DNA of 64,000 nt, taken from NCBI GenBank assembly GCA_964615375.1, contig CAZTOW010000014.1, positions 62,001 through 126,000 of the forward strand, written 5' to 3'. The position numbers were made by a program, and so were the translations under genes. Each line of letters opens with the position of its first letter. The first letter of the stretch is position 1. Shown piece by piece: positions 1 through 7,380 of the stretch. The notes below the pieces were generated by a model. It saw nothing but the letters and a program-made list of their open reading frames with translations. It was not told where the DNA came from and did no database searches. This DNA is from CAZKWG01 sp964615375. GTDB taxonomy: Bacteria; Myxococcota_A; UBA796; CAZKWG01.

Positions 1-612
1 GTCGCCCTCGGCCCGCGCCTCGCGGATCAGGGCCTCCATCGCCGCGGACGCCGCCGGGTCCGGGCAGCGCACGGGGCTCGCGTCCACCGCCTCGCGGCTC
101 ACGCGCTCCGGGTCCACCTCCACTTGAACGGACCCGATCCGCTCCACCCAGCCGACGATCTCCACCCCTGCCTGTAGCGTCAGCAGGTGCCGGGCGATGG
201 CCCCCGCCGCCACCCGCGCCGCCGTCTCCCGCGCCGAGGCCCGCCCGCCCCCCGCCCAGGCGCGCAGCCCGTAGCGGGCCTCCGTGCTCATGTCCGCGTG
301 GCTCGGGCGGTACAGGTCCTTCCACGCCGCGTAGGCCGACGGATCGGCGTCGCGGTTGCGGATCAGCAGCCCGATGGGCGAGCCCAGGGTGCGCCCCTCG
401 AAGACCCCGCTGAGGATCTCCACCCGGTCCGCCTCGTCCCGCGGGCTGACCAGCGCGCTCTGGCCGGGGCGCCGCCGGTCCAGCTCCCGCTGGATCACGT
501 CCGCGTCCAGGGGCAGACCGGGCGGGCAGCCCTCCACGATCGCGCCGAGCCCGCCCCCGTGGCTCTCGCCGAAGGTGGTGACGCGAAACAGGCGCCCGCT
601 GCCCGAGCCCAT
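1..612 (-). CDS. aroC: Chorismate synthase, N-terminal part (runs off window)
   Basis: This gene encodes chorismate synthase, which converts 5-enolpyruvylshikimate-3-phosphate to chorismate in the cytoplasm, the last step of the shikimate pathway, using reduced FMN. About 204 residues are visible. They begin MGSGSGRLFRVTTFGESHGG, which carries the family signature GESHG near the start, followed by the RRRPGQS and RPSHAD segments that line the FMN/substrate site. The family is about 360 residues, so the C-terminal part lies beyond the window edge. The ATG overlaps the stop of the upstream AlkC-like gene as TGATG, so the two are probably translationally coupled. Identification is firm; completeness cannot be judged. 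Confidence 0.93.
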   Translation of the reverse strand, partial: MGSGSGRLFRVTTFGESHGGGLGAIVEGCPPGLPLDADVIQRELDRRRPGQSALVSPRDEADRVEILSGVFEGRTLGSPIGLLIRNRDADPSAYAAWKDLYRPSHADMSTEARYGLRAWAGGGRASARETAARVAAGAIARHLLTLQAGVEIVGWVERIGSVQVEVDPERVSREAVDASPVRCPDPAASAAMEALIREARAEGD

Positions 613-1715
613 CAGGCCCCCTCCGCCGGGAGGAGCTCGAAGCCGGCCTCGGCCAGCGCGACCCCGTTGATCAGGAGCTCCACCCGGTGCGGCCCGGGGT
701 GGTGCTTGCGGGTCGACAGGTCGCGCAGGGCCTGGCGGGCGCTCAGGCTCAGGCGCTCCCCCGGCCCCACGGTGCGCCGCGACCACTGGAAGACCTTCGC
801 CGAGCTCCGGCCGCCCGGACGGAAGAAGTGGACGCGGTAGTCCAGGGCGATGGGCGTGGGGCCGGCGACCTCGGAGACCAGCGCGCAGGAGAGGCGGATC
901 TCCCCGCCGATCCGGGGCCTCCCGGGCTCGACCTCGAAGGAGGCCACGCGCACCGCCACCCCCTGCTGCCGGCCCACCAGGCCCTGGGCCTGCCCCTCCC
1001 CCTGCTTGAGCAGAGTGCGCAGGCCGCGGGCGATGATCCAGTCGGTGCGCGGGTCGCCGTCCTGGCGCCAGCGGGCCGCCACGGCGAGCGCGACGTCGGG
1101 GTGATCCTTGGAGATGTCGTTGAGGTTGTTCGCCACGGCCTTGCGCACGTAGAGCGAGGGGTCGGCGCGCAGCCGGTCCAGGAGGGCGACGACGGGGGCG
1201 GGATCGCGGCGGAAGGCGGGGACGTGCTCCATCCACACGCCGCGGGGGCGGGTGCCCTCGGCGGCGAGGCGCCGGACGTGCTCGTTGTCGTCCTCGGCCC
1301 AGGCGTGCAGCACCGGGAGCATCCGCTCCATGTAGCGGTTGATGTAGGGCCGCACGGCGAACTCGCCCGTGCCGTGGGGCGTCAGCCGGCGGAGCGCGTC
1401 CACGCTGAGCTCGAAGTGCCCGAGCCCGTGGTGCTGCACGATGTCCGTCAGCACCCAGTTCTCCCACATCCCCACGGCCGGGGCGGCGAGGATCAGGGCC
1501 TCGACGGAGCGCTCATAGGGCGGCAGGTGGTTGACCAGGGCCTCCGCCGCGGCGTGCACCCGGTCCTTCAGCGGCAGCGCGTAGGCGCCGCGCGCCTCCA
1601 GATCGGCCAGGAAGTCGCTCAGCTCCAGCGGGGCGTGGCGGGCCAGCTCCCGCCCCAGGCGCTCGAACAGGGCCGGGCTCAGCCGGTCCTTGAAGTTCTT
1701 GGGCTCCACCCTCAC
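612..1715 (-). CDS. AlkC-like DNA alkylation repair glycosylase with C-terminal Ig-like domain
   Basis: A 367-residue protein of the HEAT-like-repeat DNA glycosylase superfamily (AlkC/AlkD), which excises alkylated bases without flipping them. Residues 1 to about 250 are helical HEAT-type repeats with the conserved-looking NHLPPYERSVEAL, EFAVRPYI and SLYVRKAVANNLNDISK segments. Residues about 260 to 360 look like an all-beta Ig-like domain ending LLINGVALAEAGFEL. AlkC members are known to carry such an Ig-like domain, which favours AlkC over AlkD. Start is GTG at 1715, overlapping the upstream OmpA-domain gene stop as GTGA. It sits between an envelope lipoprotein and aroC, so the operon gives little functional hint. 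No regulatory site was seen. Confidence 0.8.
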   Translation of the reverse strand: MRVEPKNFKDRLSPALFERLGRELARHAPLELSDFLADLEARGAYALPLKDRVHAAAEALVNHLPPYERSVEALILAAPAVGMWENWVLTDIVQHHGLGHFELSVDALRRLTPHGTGEFAVRPYINRYMERMLPVLHAWAEDDNEHVRRLAAEGTRPRGVWMEHVPAFRRDPAPVVALLDRLRADPSLYVRKAVANNLNDISKDHPDVALAVAARWRQDGDPRTDWIIARGLRTLLKQGEGQAQGLVGRQQGVAVRVASFEVEPGRPRIGGEIRLSCALVSEVAGPTPIALDYRVHFFRPGGRSSAKVFQWSRRTVGPGERLSLSARQALRDLSTRKHHPGPHRVELLINGVALAEAGFELLPAEGA

Positions 1716-2629
1716 TCCTGGGGCGAGCGCGAGGCCGGGGCCAGGGGCGTGAGCCGCGGCGCCAGCACGATCTCGGTGCGGCGGTTGGCGGCGCGCCCCT
1801 GCTCGCTGTCGTTGGGCTGCACGGGGTGGTGCTCGCCGAAGCCGACCACGCTGACGTTCTTCGGGTCCACGCCGCTCTGCACCAGCAGGCTGGTCACCGT
1901 GCTGGCCCGCAGCGCGCTGAGCGCCCAGTTGTCCGCATAGGAGGCCGATGCCTTGACGGGGACATTGTCGGTGTGCCCCTCCACCCGGATCTCGCGGTCG
2001 GTGACCTTCGCCAGCACGCCCGCCACCTTCTGCAGCGCCGCCACGCCGTCGGGGCGCAGTTGGGCCGAGCCGGAGTCGAAGAGGATGGCGTTGGACAGGT
2101 TGACCGTCAGCTTCCCGGAGAGCTCGGTGATCGTGACCTGCCCGCTGGCGATCTCGCCCTTCAGGCTCTCGACGAGCGCGTCGTAGGCGGCCGTCTTCTC
2201 CTCCAGCTTCGCCTTCTCCGCTTGTAACGCCTCGAGACGCGCGCGGGCCTCGGCCGCCTGGGCCTCCGCCTCCTTCGCGCTCTGCTGCAGGGACTCCAGC
2301 CGCCCCTCCAGCTCCGACTTGCGCGCCCGATCCGCCGCGCTCTTCTCCGAGAGCTCCGCCAGCATGCCCTGGAGCTCGCCCAGGCGCCCCAGCAGTCCGG
2401 CGTTGCGGGCGGTGAGGTCCCGGGCCAGGGCGTCCAGCTGATCCGCTCGCCCGTTCGCCGCGGCCAGATCCGCTTGTAACGCCGTGATACTCGCCCGCTG
2501 GAGCTCGACCTCGCGCAGCGCCGTCTCCAGCCGGTCGTGGGTGTCGGCCAGCTCCGCCGTGGCCTGGGTGTAGCGCTGCTTGGGCACGCAGCCCAGCGCG
2601 AGGAAGCAGAGGAGGAGGGCAGGCTTCAT
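1712..2629 (-). CDS. OmpA-domain lipoprotein with long coiled coil
   Basis: A 305-residue envelope protein. I chose the ATG at 2629 because it gives MKPALLLCFLALGC, a lipoprotein signal with lipobox LALGC (Cys13), preceded by GGAGCC; the frame remains open upstream but with no signal sequence. Residues about 20 to 170 are a Glu/Ala/Leu/Arg-rich coiled coil. Residues about 190 to 300 form an OmpA/MotB-type peptidoglycan-binding domain with ILFDSGSAQLRPDG, VEGHTDNVPV and GRAANRRTEIVL. It probably tethers the outer membrane to peptidoglycan. Two identical GCG-TTA-CAA-GCG runs encode ALQA in the coil and use the rare TTA leucine codon. It heads an operon with the AlkC-like gene and aroC. Confidence 0.88.
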   Translation of the reverse strand: MKPALLLCFLALGCVPKQRYTQATAELADTHDRLETALREVELQRASITALQADLAAANGRADQLDALARDLTARNAGLLGRLGELQGMLAELSEKSAADRARKSELEGRLESLQQSAKEAEAQAAEARARLEALQAEKAKLEEKTAAYDALVESLKGEIASGQVTITELSGKLTVNLSNAILFDSGSAQLRPDGVAALQKVAGVLAKVTDREIRVEGHTDNVPVKASASYADNWALSALRASTVTSLLVQSGVDPKNVSVVGFGEHHPVQPNDSEQGRAANRRTEIVLAPRLTPLAPASRSPQE

Positions 2630-2701
2630 GGTTGGCTCCGCGATTGTGGGTAGCACCTCCGCGGCGAGCGGTCCACGGCTGGACCGACTAAGAGGCGGTC
2701 G

Positions 2702-3688
2702 ATGCGCGTCGCGGTCGTCATCGTCACCCACTTCGGGGGCCCGCTGCTGGCCCGCTGCGTGGCCGCCCTCGGCCAGCAGACGCTCCCCCCCGCCCGCGTG
2801 CGGGTGGTGGTCTCCAGCGCGAGCCCGGTGCGCGTGCCCGAAGCCCCGCCCGGCGCGCCCTGGCGGGTGGAGGTGCTGTACCAGGGGTGTAACGTCAGCT
2901 TCGCGCCCGCGGCAAACGCGGGGATGCGCGGGCTTCAGGACGCTGTCCTGCTGCTGAACGACGACACGGAGGCGGAGCCGGAGCTACTAGTTAATCTAGT
3001 ATCTGCGGCGGAGGCCGGGGGACCCGGCATCTACCAGCCCACCATCCTGCTGGCCGAGGGCGGCGGGCGCCTGGACAACGCGGGCCACCACCTCTTCCCG
3101 GACGGCTTCAACCTCTGCGTGGGGCGCGGGCGCGACATGATCCCAGCGCCGGGGGAGGTCGGCTCGTTCTCGGGCGCGGCGGCGCTGTTCACGCCGGGGC
3201 TGCTGGAGGAGGTGGGGCTCTTCGACGAGGATCTGGGGGCCTTCGGGGAGGACGTGGACCTGGGCCTGCGGGCGGTGCGCCTGGGCTACCGGATCCGGGT
3301 GGTGCCCGAGGCGCGGATCCGGCACGCGCTGGGGGCGAGCTACGGGCGGCGCTCCCCGCGAAAGGTGTTCCTCGTGGAGCGGAACCGGGCCCGGCTGGCG
3401 GCCCGCAGCCTCCCGCTGAGCGCGCTCCTGCTGAGCCCGCTGACCACGCCGCTCCGCCTCGGGATCATGGGCGCGGCGACCCTGCTGGGGCGCGGGCCGG
3501 CGGCGGGCAGCGGGCTCGGCGAGGCCCTGGCGACGATCGGGGGCGGGCTGGCGGGCCTGGGCGGGCTCCCCGGCGCGCTGCGCAAGCGGCGGGCGGACCG
3601 GGCGCGCTGGCGCCTGGGCGAGCGGGCCATGCTGGGGCACCTCTGGCGTCACCGCGTGCGCCTCGAGGATCTGGGAGGGAAGCTGTGA
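2702..3688 (+). CDS. Family 2 glycosyltransferase (rhamnosyltransferase-like)
   Basis: A 328-residue GT-A fold glycosyltransferase. The N-terminus (MRVAVVIVTHFGG) begins the nucleotide-sugar-binding beta strand. The metal-binding acidic motif is NDDTEAEPE (Asp87/Asp88), and the acceptor-side segment FGEDVDLGLRAVRLGYRI followed by RHALGASYG is typical of rhamnosyltransferase-like GT2 enzymes. Residues about 235 to 300 contain one or two hydrophobic stretches that may attach it to the inner membrane. It probably adds a sugar to a surface polysaccharide or lipid-linked glycan. The next gene overlaps by GTGA, and two more glycan genes lie opposite. An AT-rich palindrome lies inside the coding sequence at 2985-3001. 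The exact donor and acceptor cannot be read. Confidence 0.85.
   Translation: MRVAVVIVTHFGGPLLARCVAALGQQTLPPARVRVVVSSASPVRVPEAPPGAPWRVEVLYQGCNVSFAPAANAGMRGLQDAVLLLNDDTEAEPELLVNLVSAAEAGGPGIYQPTILLAEGGGRLDNAGHHLFPDGFNLCVGRGRDMIPAPGEVGSFSGAAALFTPGLLEEVGLFDEDLGAFGEDVDLGLRAVRLGYRIRVVPEARIRHALGASYGRRSPRKVFLVERNRARLAARSLPLSALLLSPLTTPLRLGIMGAATLLGRGPAAGSGLGEALATIGGGLAGLGGLPGALRKRRADRARWRLGERAMLGHLWRHRVRLEDLGGKL
2985..3001. repeat. AT-rich inverted repeat containing CTAG-N5-CTAG
   Basis: Arms TACTAG and CTAGTA are perfect and flank TTAAT, inside the family 2 glycosyltransferase gene. The codons used here (CTA, GTT, AAT, GTA) are unlike the surrounding GC-rich coding sequence. The core CTAG-TTAAT-CTAG differs by one base from the repeat at 56021-56033, and the same CTAG-N5-CTAG layout recurs at 62815-62827. 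Function is unknown. Confidence 0.6.
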
Positions 3689-4350
3689 ACGGGCTCGTCG
3701 TCGTGCTGCCCTGCCGGGACGCGCCGGGGGCCCTGGCGGGCTGCCTGGCCGAGCTGCCGGACGCGCTGCGGGCCGAGGCGATCGTGGTGGACGACGGCTC
3801 CGCGGAGCCCCTGCGGGCCGAGGGGGCGACGCTCCTCCGCCACCCGCAGGTCCAGGGCTGGGGGGCGGCCCAGAAGACCGGCTACGCCGCGGCCCTGGCG
3901 CGCGGGGCGGAGCGGGTGGTGCTGCTGCGGGCGGACGGGCGCCACCGGACCTCGGAGGTGCTGGCCCTGGCCGAGGGGCTGGAGACCGCGCATCAACGGG
4001 GAGTGGATCTGGTGCTGGGGGCGCGGGACCGACGCGAGGGCGGGCGGGCGCGGGCCCTGGCCGAGCGCGGGCTGGTGCGGCTGCTGAACCGGCGCTTCCA
4101 GGTCCAGCTCAGCGATCCGCACGGCGGGGCGCTGGCGGTGCGGGCCGACGCGCTCCGGCTCCTCCACCTGCACCGCTACCGCGACGACGAGGGCTTCGAC
4201 GCCCAGCTCCTCTGCAGCCTGCTCGCCCGCGGGCTGCGCGTGGCCGAGGCGCCGGTGCGCCTGCGCGAGGACACCTCCAGGCTGGGCGCGGCTCACGCCC
4301 TCCTCGCGACGGACGCCTGGGCCGAGGCGATCCTCTGGCCGCCGGGCTGA
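3685..4350 (+). CDS. Small family 2 glycosyltransferase, polyprenyl-phosphate type
   Basis: A 221-residue GT2 protein starting at a GTG that overlaps the previous stop (GTGA). Early motifs are VVVLPCRDAPGAL and IVVDDGSAEPL, as in dolichyl/polyprenyl-phosphate glycosyltransferases, followed by an RADGRHRTSE segment where the family usually has D-A-D-G-Q-H. The first Asp of that motif is Arg here, which may weaken metal binding. There is no C-terminal membrane domain, unlike many undecaprenyl-phosphate transferases. With its partner upstream it probably supplies or transfers an activated sugar for a cell-surface glycan. The family call is good; substrate is not predictable. Confidence 0.78.
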   Translation: MNGLVVVLPCRDAPGALAGCLAELPDALRAEAIVVDDGSAEPLRAEGATLLRHPQVQGWGAAQKTGYAAALARGAERVVLLRADGRHRTSEVLALAEGLETAHQRGVDLVLGARDRREGGRARALAERGLVRLLNRRFQVQLSDPHGGALAVRADALRLLHLHRYRDDEGFDAQLLCSLLARGLRVAEAPVRLREDTSRLGAAHALLATDAWAEAILWPPG

Positions 4351-4353
4351 GGC

Positions 4354-5340
4354 TCAACCCTTCGCCTTCTTCCTCCCCTTCGCGGCGCCGCGCCACTGGC
4401 CGAAGAGCTCGGCCAGCTGGTTCTGCCACTCGCCCCGCTCGCCCACGAGGCTCGGGCGGACCACGCTGGGGAGGGCGGCGACCACGGCGCTGAGGCTGGG
4501 CACCGTCGGATCGTGGCCGATGGCGACGAGCTCGGCGTGGATGTCGCGGTTGCGGCGGTAGAGGGTCGCGGGGCTGCGGGCGTGGGCGTGGAGGATGGGC
4601 GCCATGGGCACGTAGCCGACGCGCCGACCCTTGGACCAGCAGGCGTCCTCGGCGATGGGGACCTCTGGCAGCGGCTTGTGGCGCAGGGTCTCCGTCCGGT
4701 ACAGGGTGGCGACGTGGTCGGTCTGCGGGAAGGGCACGACGCGGTGCCCGGCGGGGGTCCAGCGGCGCAGGGCCTCGGCGGTGACGCGGTCAGCGTCGGG
4801 CCAGGGCACCTGACGGGCGGTCACGGCGTCCCACTCGCCCTCCTCCAGCGCCTGGACCAGCGTGCGCACGAAGCCGGGGCCCAGCGGGATGGCGTCGTCC
4901 ACGGTGAGCAGCACGTAGGGGTCGGTGACGTAGCGGAGGGCCTGCTGGCGGGTGCGGCCGTGCCCCTCCCAGGCCACCTCGACGATCTCCGCGCCGGGCA
5001 CGCTCTTCGGCCCGCCCTCCCCGTTGGAGAGCACCAGCACGCGCACGGGGACGTCCTGGCGGTGCAGGGCGTGGACCCCGGCCGGCTTTCCGCGATGACA
5101 GGGGATGATCGCCGTGACCCGCGCCCCGTGACCCGGGCGGGCCGGCGGGGCGGCGAAGGCGTCCAGCACGCGCTGGTCTCGCGGATCCTGGGCGTAGGCG
5201 GCGTAGCAGAGCGGGGCGATCTCGTCGAGGCGCACCCCGCGGGGGACGGCGCCCTGGAGCTCGAGCCGGATCGGCTCGCCGCGCCGGATCGCGTCGGACA
5301 TGGCGGCGCGCTCCGCGGGTCCCAGACCCTTGATGATCAT
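4354..5340 (-). CDS. Glycosyltransferase family 2-like protein with Lys-rich tail
   Basis: A 328-residue protein. About 75 residues of uncharacterised N-terminus precede a GT-A-like domain: RVTAIIPCHRGKPAGVHAL, then VLVLSNGEGG, then LLTVDDAIPLGPGFVR carrying the DD metal motif, and later EDACWSKGRRVGY in the position of the acceptor-side acidic motif. The last residues (GAAKGRKKAKG) are strongly basic. It starts at ATG 5340, overlapping the RmlB-like gene stop as ATGA, so the two form an operon. It ends 3 bases from the stop of the opposing glycosyltransferase gene, with no room for a terminator. Family assignment is moderate because several motifs are degenerate. Confidence 0.7.
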   Translation of the reverse strand: MIIKGLGPAERAAMSDAIRRGEPIRLELQGAVPRGVRLDEIAPLCYAAYAQDPRDQRVLDAFAAPPARPGHGARVTAIIPCHRGKPAGVHALHRQDVPVRVLVLSNGEGGPKSVPGAEIVEVAWEGHGRTRQQALRYVTDPYVLLTVDDAIPLGPGFVRTLVQALEEGEWDAVTARQVPWPDADRVTAEALRRWTPAGHRVVPFPQTDHVATLYRTETLRHKPLPEVPIAEDACWSKGRRVGYVPMAPILHAHARSPATLYRRNRDIHAELVAIGHDPTVPSLSAVVAALPSVVRPSLVGERGEWQNQLAELFGQWRGAAKGRKKAKG

Positions 5341-6275
5341 CGCGTCTCCCCCCAGAGCTCACCCTGCGCGCGGTACCAGGCGATGGTCTCCTGGAGCCCC
5401 TGCTCCAGCGACACCCGCGGCGCCCAGCCGAGCTCCGCACGCGTGGCCTCGTCGTCGAGCGCGTAGCGCATGTCCTGGCCCTGGCGCTCCGGGAGCCAGG
5501 TGATGGGTCCGCCCCCGGCCAGCGCGATCACCCGCTCCGCCATCTCCCGGTTCCGCAGCGGCGCTCTGCCCGAGAAGTGCCAGGTGGCGCCGGGCCGGTA
5601 GCGGCGCAGCGCGGCAATCACCCCCTGTGCGAAATCGCACACATACAGCCAGTCGCGCACCGCCTCACCCGCCCCCTGCACGGGCACGGGGCCCCCGGCC
5701 AGCGCGGCGAGGGTCCAGCAGGGGACGGCCTTCTCCGGGTGCTGGCGCGGGCCGTAGTTGTTGGTGCAGCGCAGCATCACCGCGCCGTAGCCCCAGGTGT
5801 GGCGCCAGGCGTGGACCATGCCCTCGGCGCCCAGCTTGGAGGCGGCGTAGGGGTTGCCCGGCCGAGTAGGGGCGTCCGGCCCGAAGCGCACCCCCGGCGG
5901 GGCGGCGCCGAAGACCTCGTCGGTGGACAGGTGCAGGAAGCGGGGCACGCCGCGCGCGCAGGCCGCGCTCAGGAGGACGCGGGTGCCGTCCACGTTCGTG
6001 CGCACGAAGGCCGACGGGTCGGTGAGCGAGCGGTTCACGTGGCTCTCCGCGGCGGCGTGGACCACCACCGCGCAGCCCTCCATCGCCTCGTCCACCACGG
6101 CCGGATCGCAGACGTCGCCCACCACCAGCTCTACCGGCAGCCCGGCCAGGTGCTCGCGCCGACCGGCATAGGTCAGGAGGTCCAGCACGCGGACGGCGTA
6201 GCCCTCCTCCAGGAGCGCGCGGGCCAGCGCCGAGCCGATGAAGCCCGCCCCGCCGGTCAGCAGCACCCGCGTCAC
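5337..6275 (-). CDS. rmlB: dTDP-glucose 4,6-dehydratase-like SDR enzyme
   Basis: A 312-residue extended short-chain dehydrogenase. It shows the NAD-binding GGAGFIG at residues 8-14, the HAAAESHVNRS segment, the catalytic STDEVFG (Thr-Asp-Glu of the 4,6-dehydratase type) and the catalytic pair YAASK. TNNYGPRQHPEKAVP and RDWLYVCDF are also typical of RmlB. It would convert dTDP-glucose to dTDP-4-keto-6-deoxyglucose in the cytoplasm, feeding the adjacent glycosyltransferases. Start is GTG at 6275. No rmlA, rmlC or rmlD lies nearby, so another NDP-sugar 4,6-dehydratase role is possible. A 16-bp palindrome (5626-5641) is embedded in the codons for CDFA. Confidence 0.82.
   Translation of the reverse strand: MTRVLLTGGAGFIGSALARALLEEGYAVRVLDLLTYAGRREHLAGLPVELVVGDVCDPAVVDEAMEGCAVVVHAAAESHVNRSLTDPSAFVRTNVDGTRVLLSAACARGVPRFLHLSTDEVFGAAPPGVRFGPDAPTRPGNPYAASKLGAEGMVHAWRHTWGYGAVMLRCTNNYGPRQHPEKAVPCWTLAALAGGPVPVQGAGEAVRDWLYVCDFAQGVIAALRRYRPGATWHFSGRAPLRNREMAERVIALAGGGPITWLPERQGQDMRYALDDEATRAELGWAPRVSLEQGLQETIAWYRAQGELWGETR
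5626..5641. repeat. 16-bp palindrome TGTGCGA-AA-TCGCACA
   Basis: A perfect inverted repeat with 7-bp arms inside the rmlB-like gene. Read on the minus strand, it matches 15 of 16 bases of the sequence at 26292-26307 in the RCK channel gene, where it is read in a different reading frame. The shape resembles a Crp-family site (TGTG-N8-CACA), but it is within coding sequence, so this is only a resemblance. Confidence 0.5.
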
Positions 6276-6410
6276 GGGACCAGGCCCGTGGCGCGCCCGA
6301 GGACGGAGGCGGGGAGGCGCTCGCTCACGGCGGGGAGCCTATCCGCTCGGCGGGAGGGGTGGCCAGGGGGGCTCGTCCTCAATACGGCTCACTTCGCCTG
6401 AGAGGTCGCC

Positions 6411-7361
6411 ATGAGCTGGATCTTCATCGTGTTCGGCGTCATTCTGCTCGTGCTCGGCGGAGAGCTGGTCGTGCGCGGCGCGGGCCGGCTGGCGTTGGCG
6501 GCGGGGCTGAGCCCGCTCGTGGTCGGGCTCACGGTGGTCGCCTTCTGTACATCGGCGCCTGAGCTCGCGGCCTCACTGGTCGCTGCGACGAGGGGCACCC
6601 CGGAGCTGGCCCTGGGCAACGTGATCGGCTCGAACATCGCCAACATCGGCCTGATCCTGGGGCTCTCCGGCCTGCTGAGACCGATCCCGGTTCACAGCGG
6701 AATCCTGCTGCGCGAGATGCCGCTGGTCATCGGGGCGACGGCGCTGTTCGCCTTGCTGGCCTGGGACGGGGGTTTCAGCCGGCTGGACGGGGCGCTGCTG
6801 GTGGCGGCGCTGGCGGGCTACGTGGGCTGGATGTTGCGCGCGGAGATGCAGAAGGGATCGGGGGAGCTGGCCGAGGAGTACGCCGAGCGCCTCCCCGATC
6901 GGCAGAGCGGGCTGATGGCGCAAGCTGGGCTTGTGCTGGGAGGCGTGACCCTGCTGGTGGGCGGGGCCGAGCTGCTGGTGCGCGGCGCCGTGGAGATCGC
7001 GACGGCCTCGGGCATCTCGCCGCGCGTGATCGGCCTCACCGTGGTCGCCGTGGGCACCAGCCTGCCCGAGCTCGCCAGCAGCCTGGTGGCCGCCTGGAAG
7101 AGGGAGGGAGACATCGTGCTGGGCAACGTGCTGGGCTCCAACATCTTCAACGTGCTCGGCATCCTGGGCGTCACGGCGCTGGTCCGCCCGTTCTCCGTGG
7201 ACATCGCCGCCACCGGCTTCGATCTCTGGGTGCTCGTCTTCCTCAGCGTGGCCTTGCTGCCGATCTTCTGGGCGGGGAGCGCGCTGCGGCGCTGGGAGGC
7301 GGCGCTGCTGCTGGGGGGCTACGCGGCCTACGTGGGGAGGCTGTTCACGGCGGGAGCGTGA
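6411..7361 (+). CDS. Calcium/sodium antiporter of the CaCA family (YrbG type)
   Basis: A 316-residue inner-membrane protein with about ten hydrophobic segments arranged as two inverted halves. Each half carries the family alpha-repeat signature: first GLTVVAFCTSAPELAASLVAA followed by GNVIGSNIAN, then the matching SLPELASSLVAA followed by GNVLGSNIFN. These Glu/Ser/Asn motifs form the cation sites of Na/Ca exchangers. Length is normal for bacterial YrbG (about 320 residues). The ATG at 6411 follows AGAGG. It is a single gene, convergent with the asparagine synthetase-like gene (19 bases apart). The exchanged ion cannot be proven from sequence. Confidence 0.88.
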   Translation: MSWIFIVFGVILLVLGGELVVRGAGRLALAAGLSPLVVGLTVVAFCTSAPELAASLVAATRGTPELALGNVIGSNIANIGLILGLSGLLRPIPVHSGILLREMPLVIGATALFALLAWDGGFSRLDGALLVAALAGYVGWMLRAEMQKGSGELAEEYAERLPDRQSGLMAQAGLVLGGVTLLVGGAELLVRGAVEIATASGISPRVIGLTVVAVGTSLPELASSLVAAWKREGDIVLGNVLGSNIFNVLGILGVTALVRPFSVDIAATGFDLWVLVFLSVALLPIFWAGSALRRWEAALLLGGYAAYVGRLFTAGA

Positions 7362-7380
7362 GCATCCAGTCCTCAACCGC

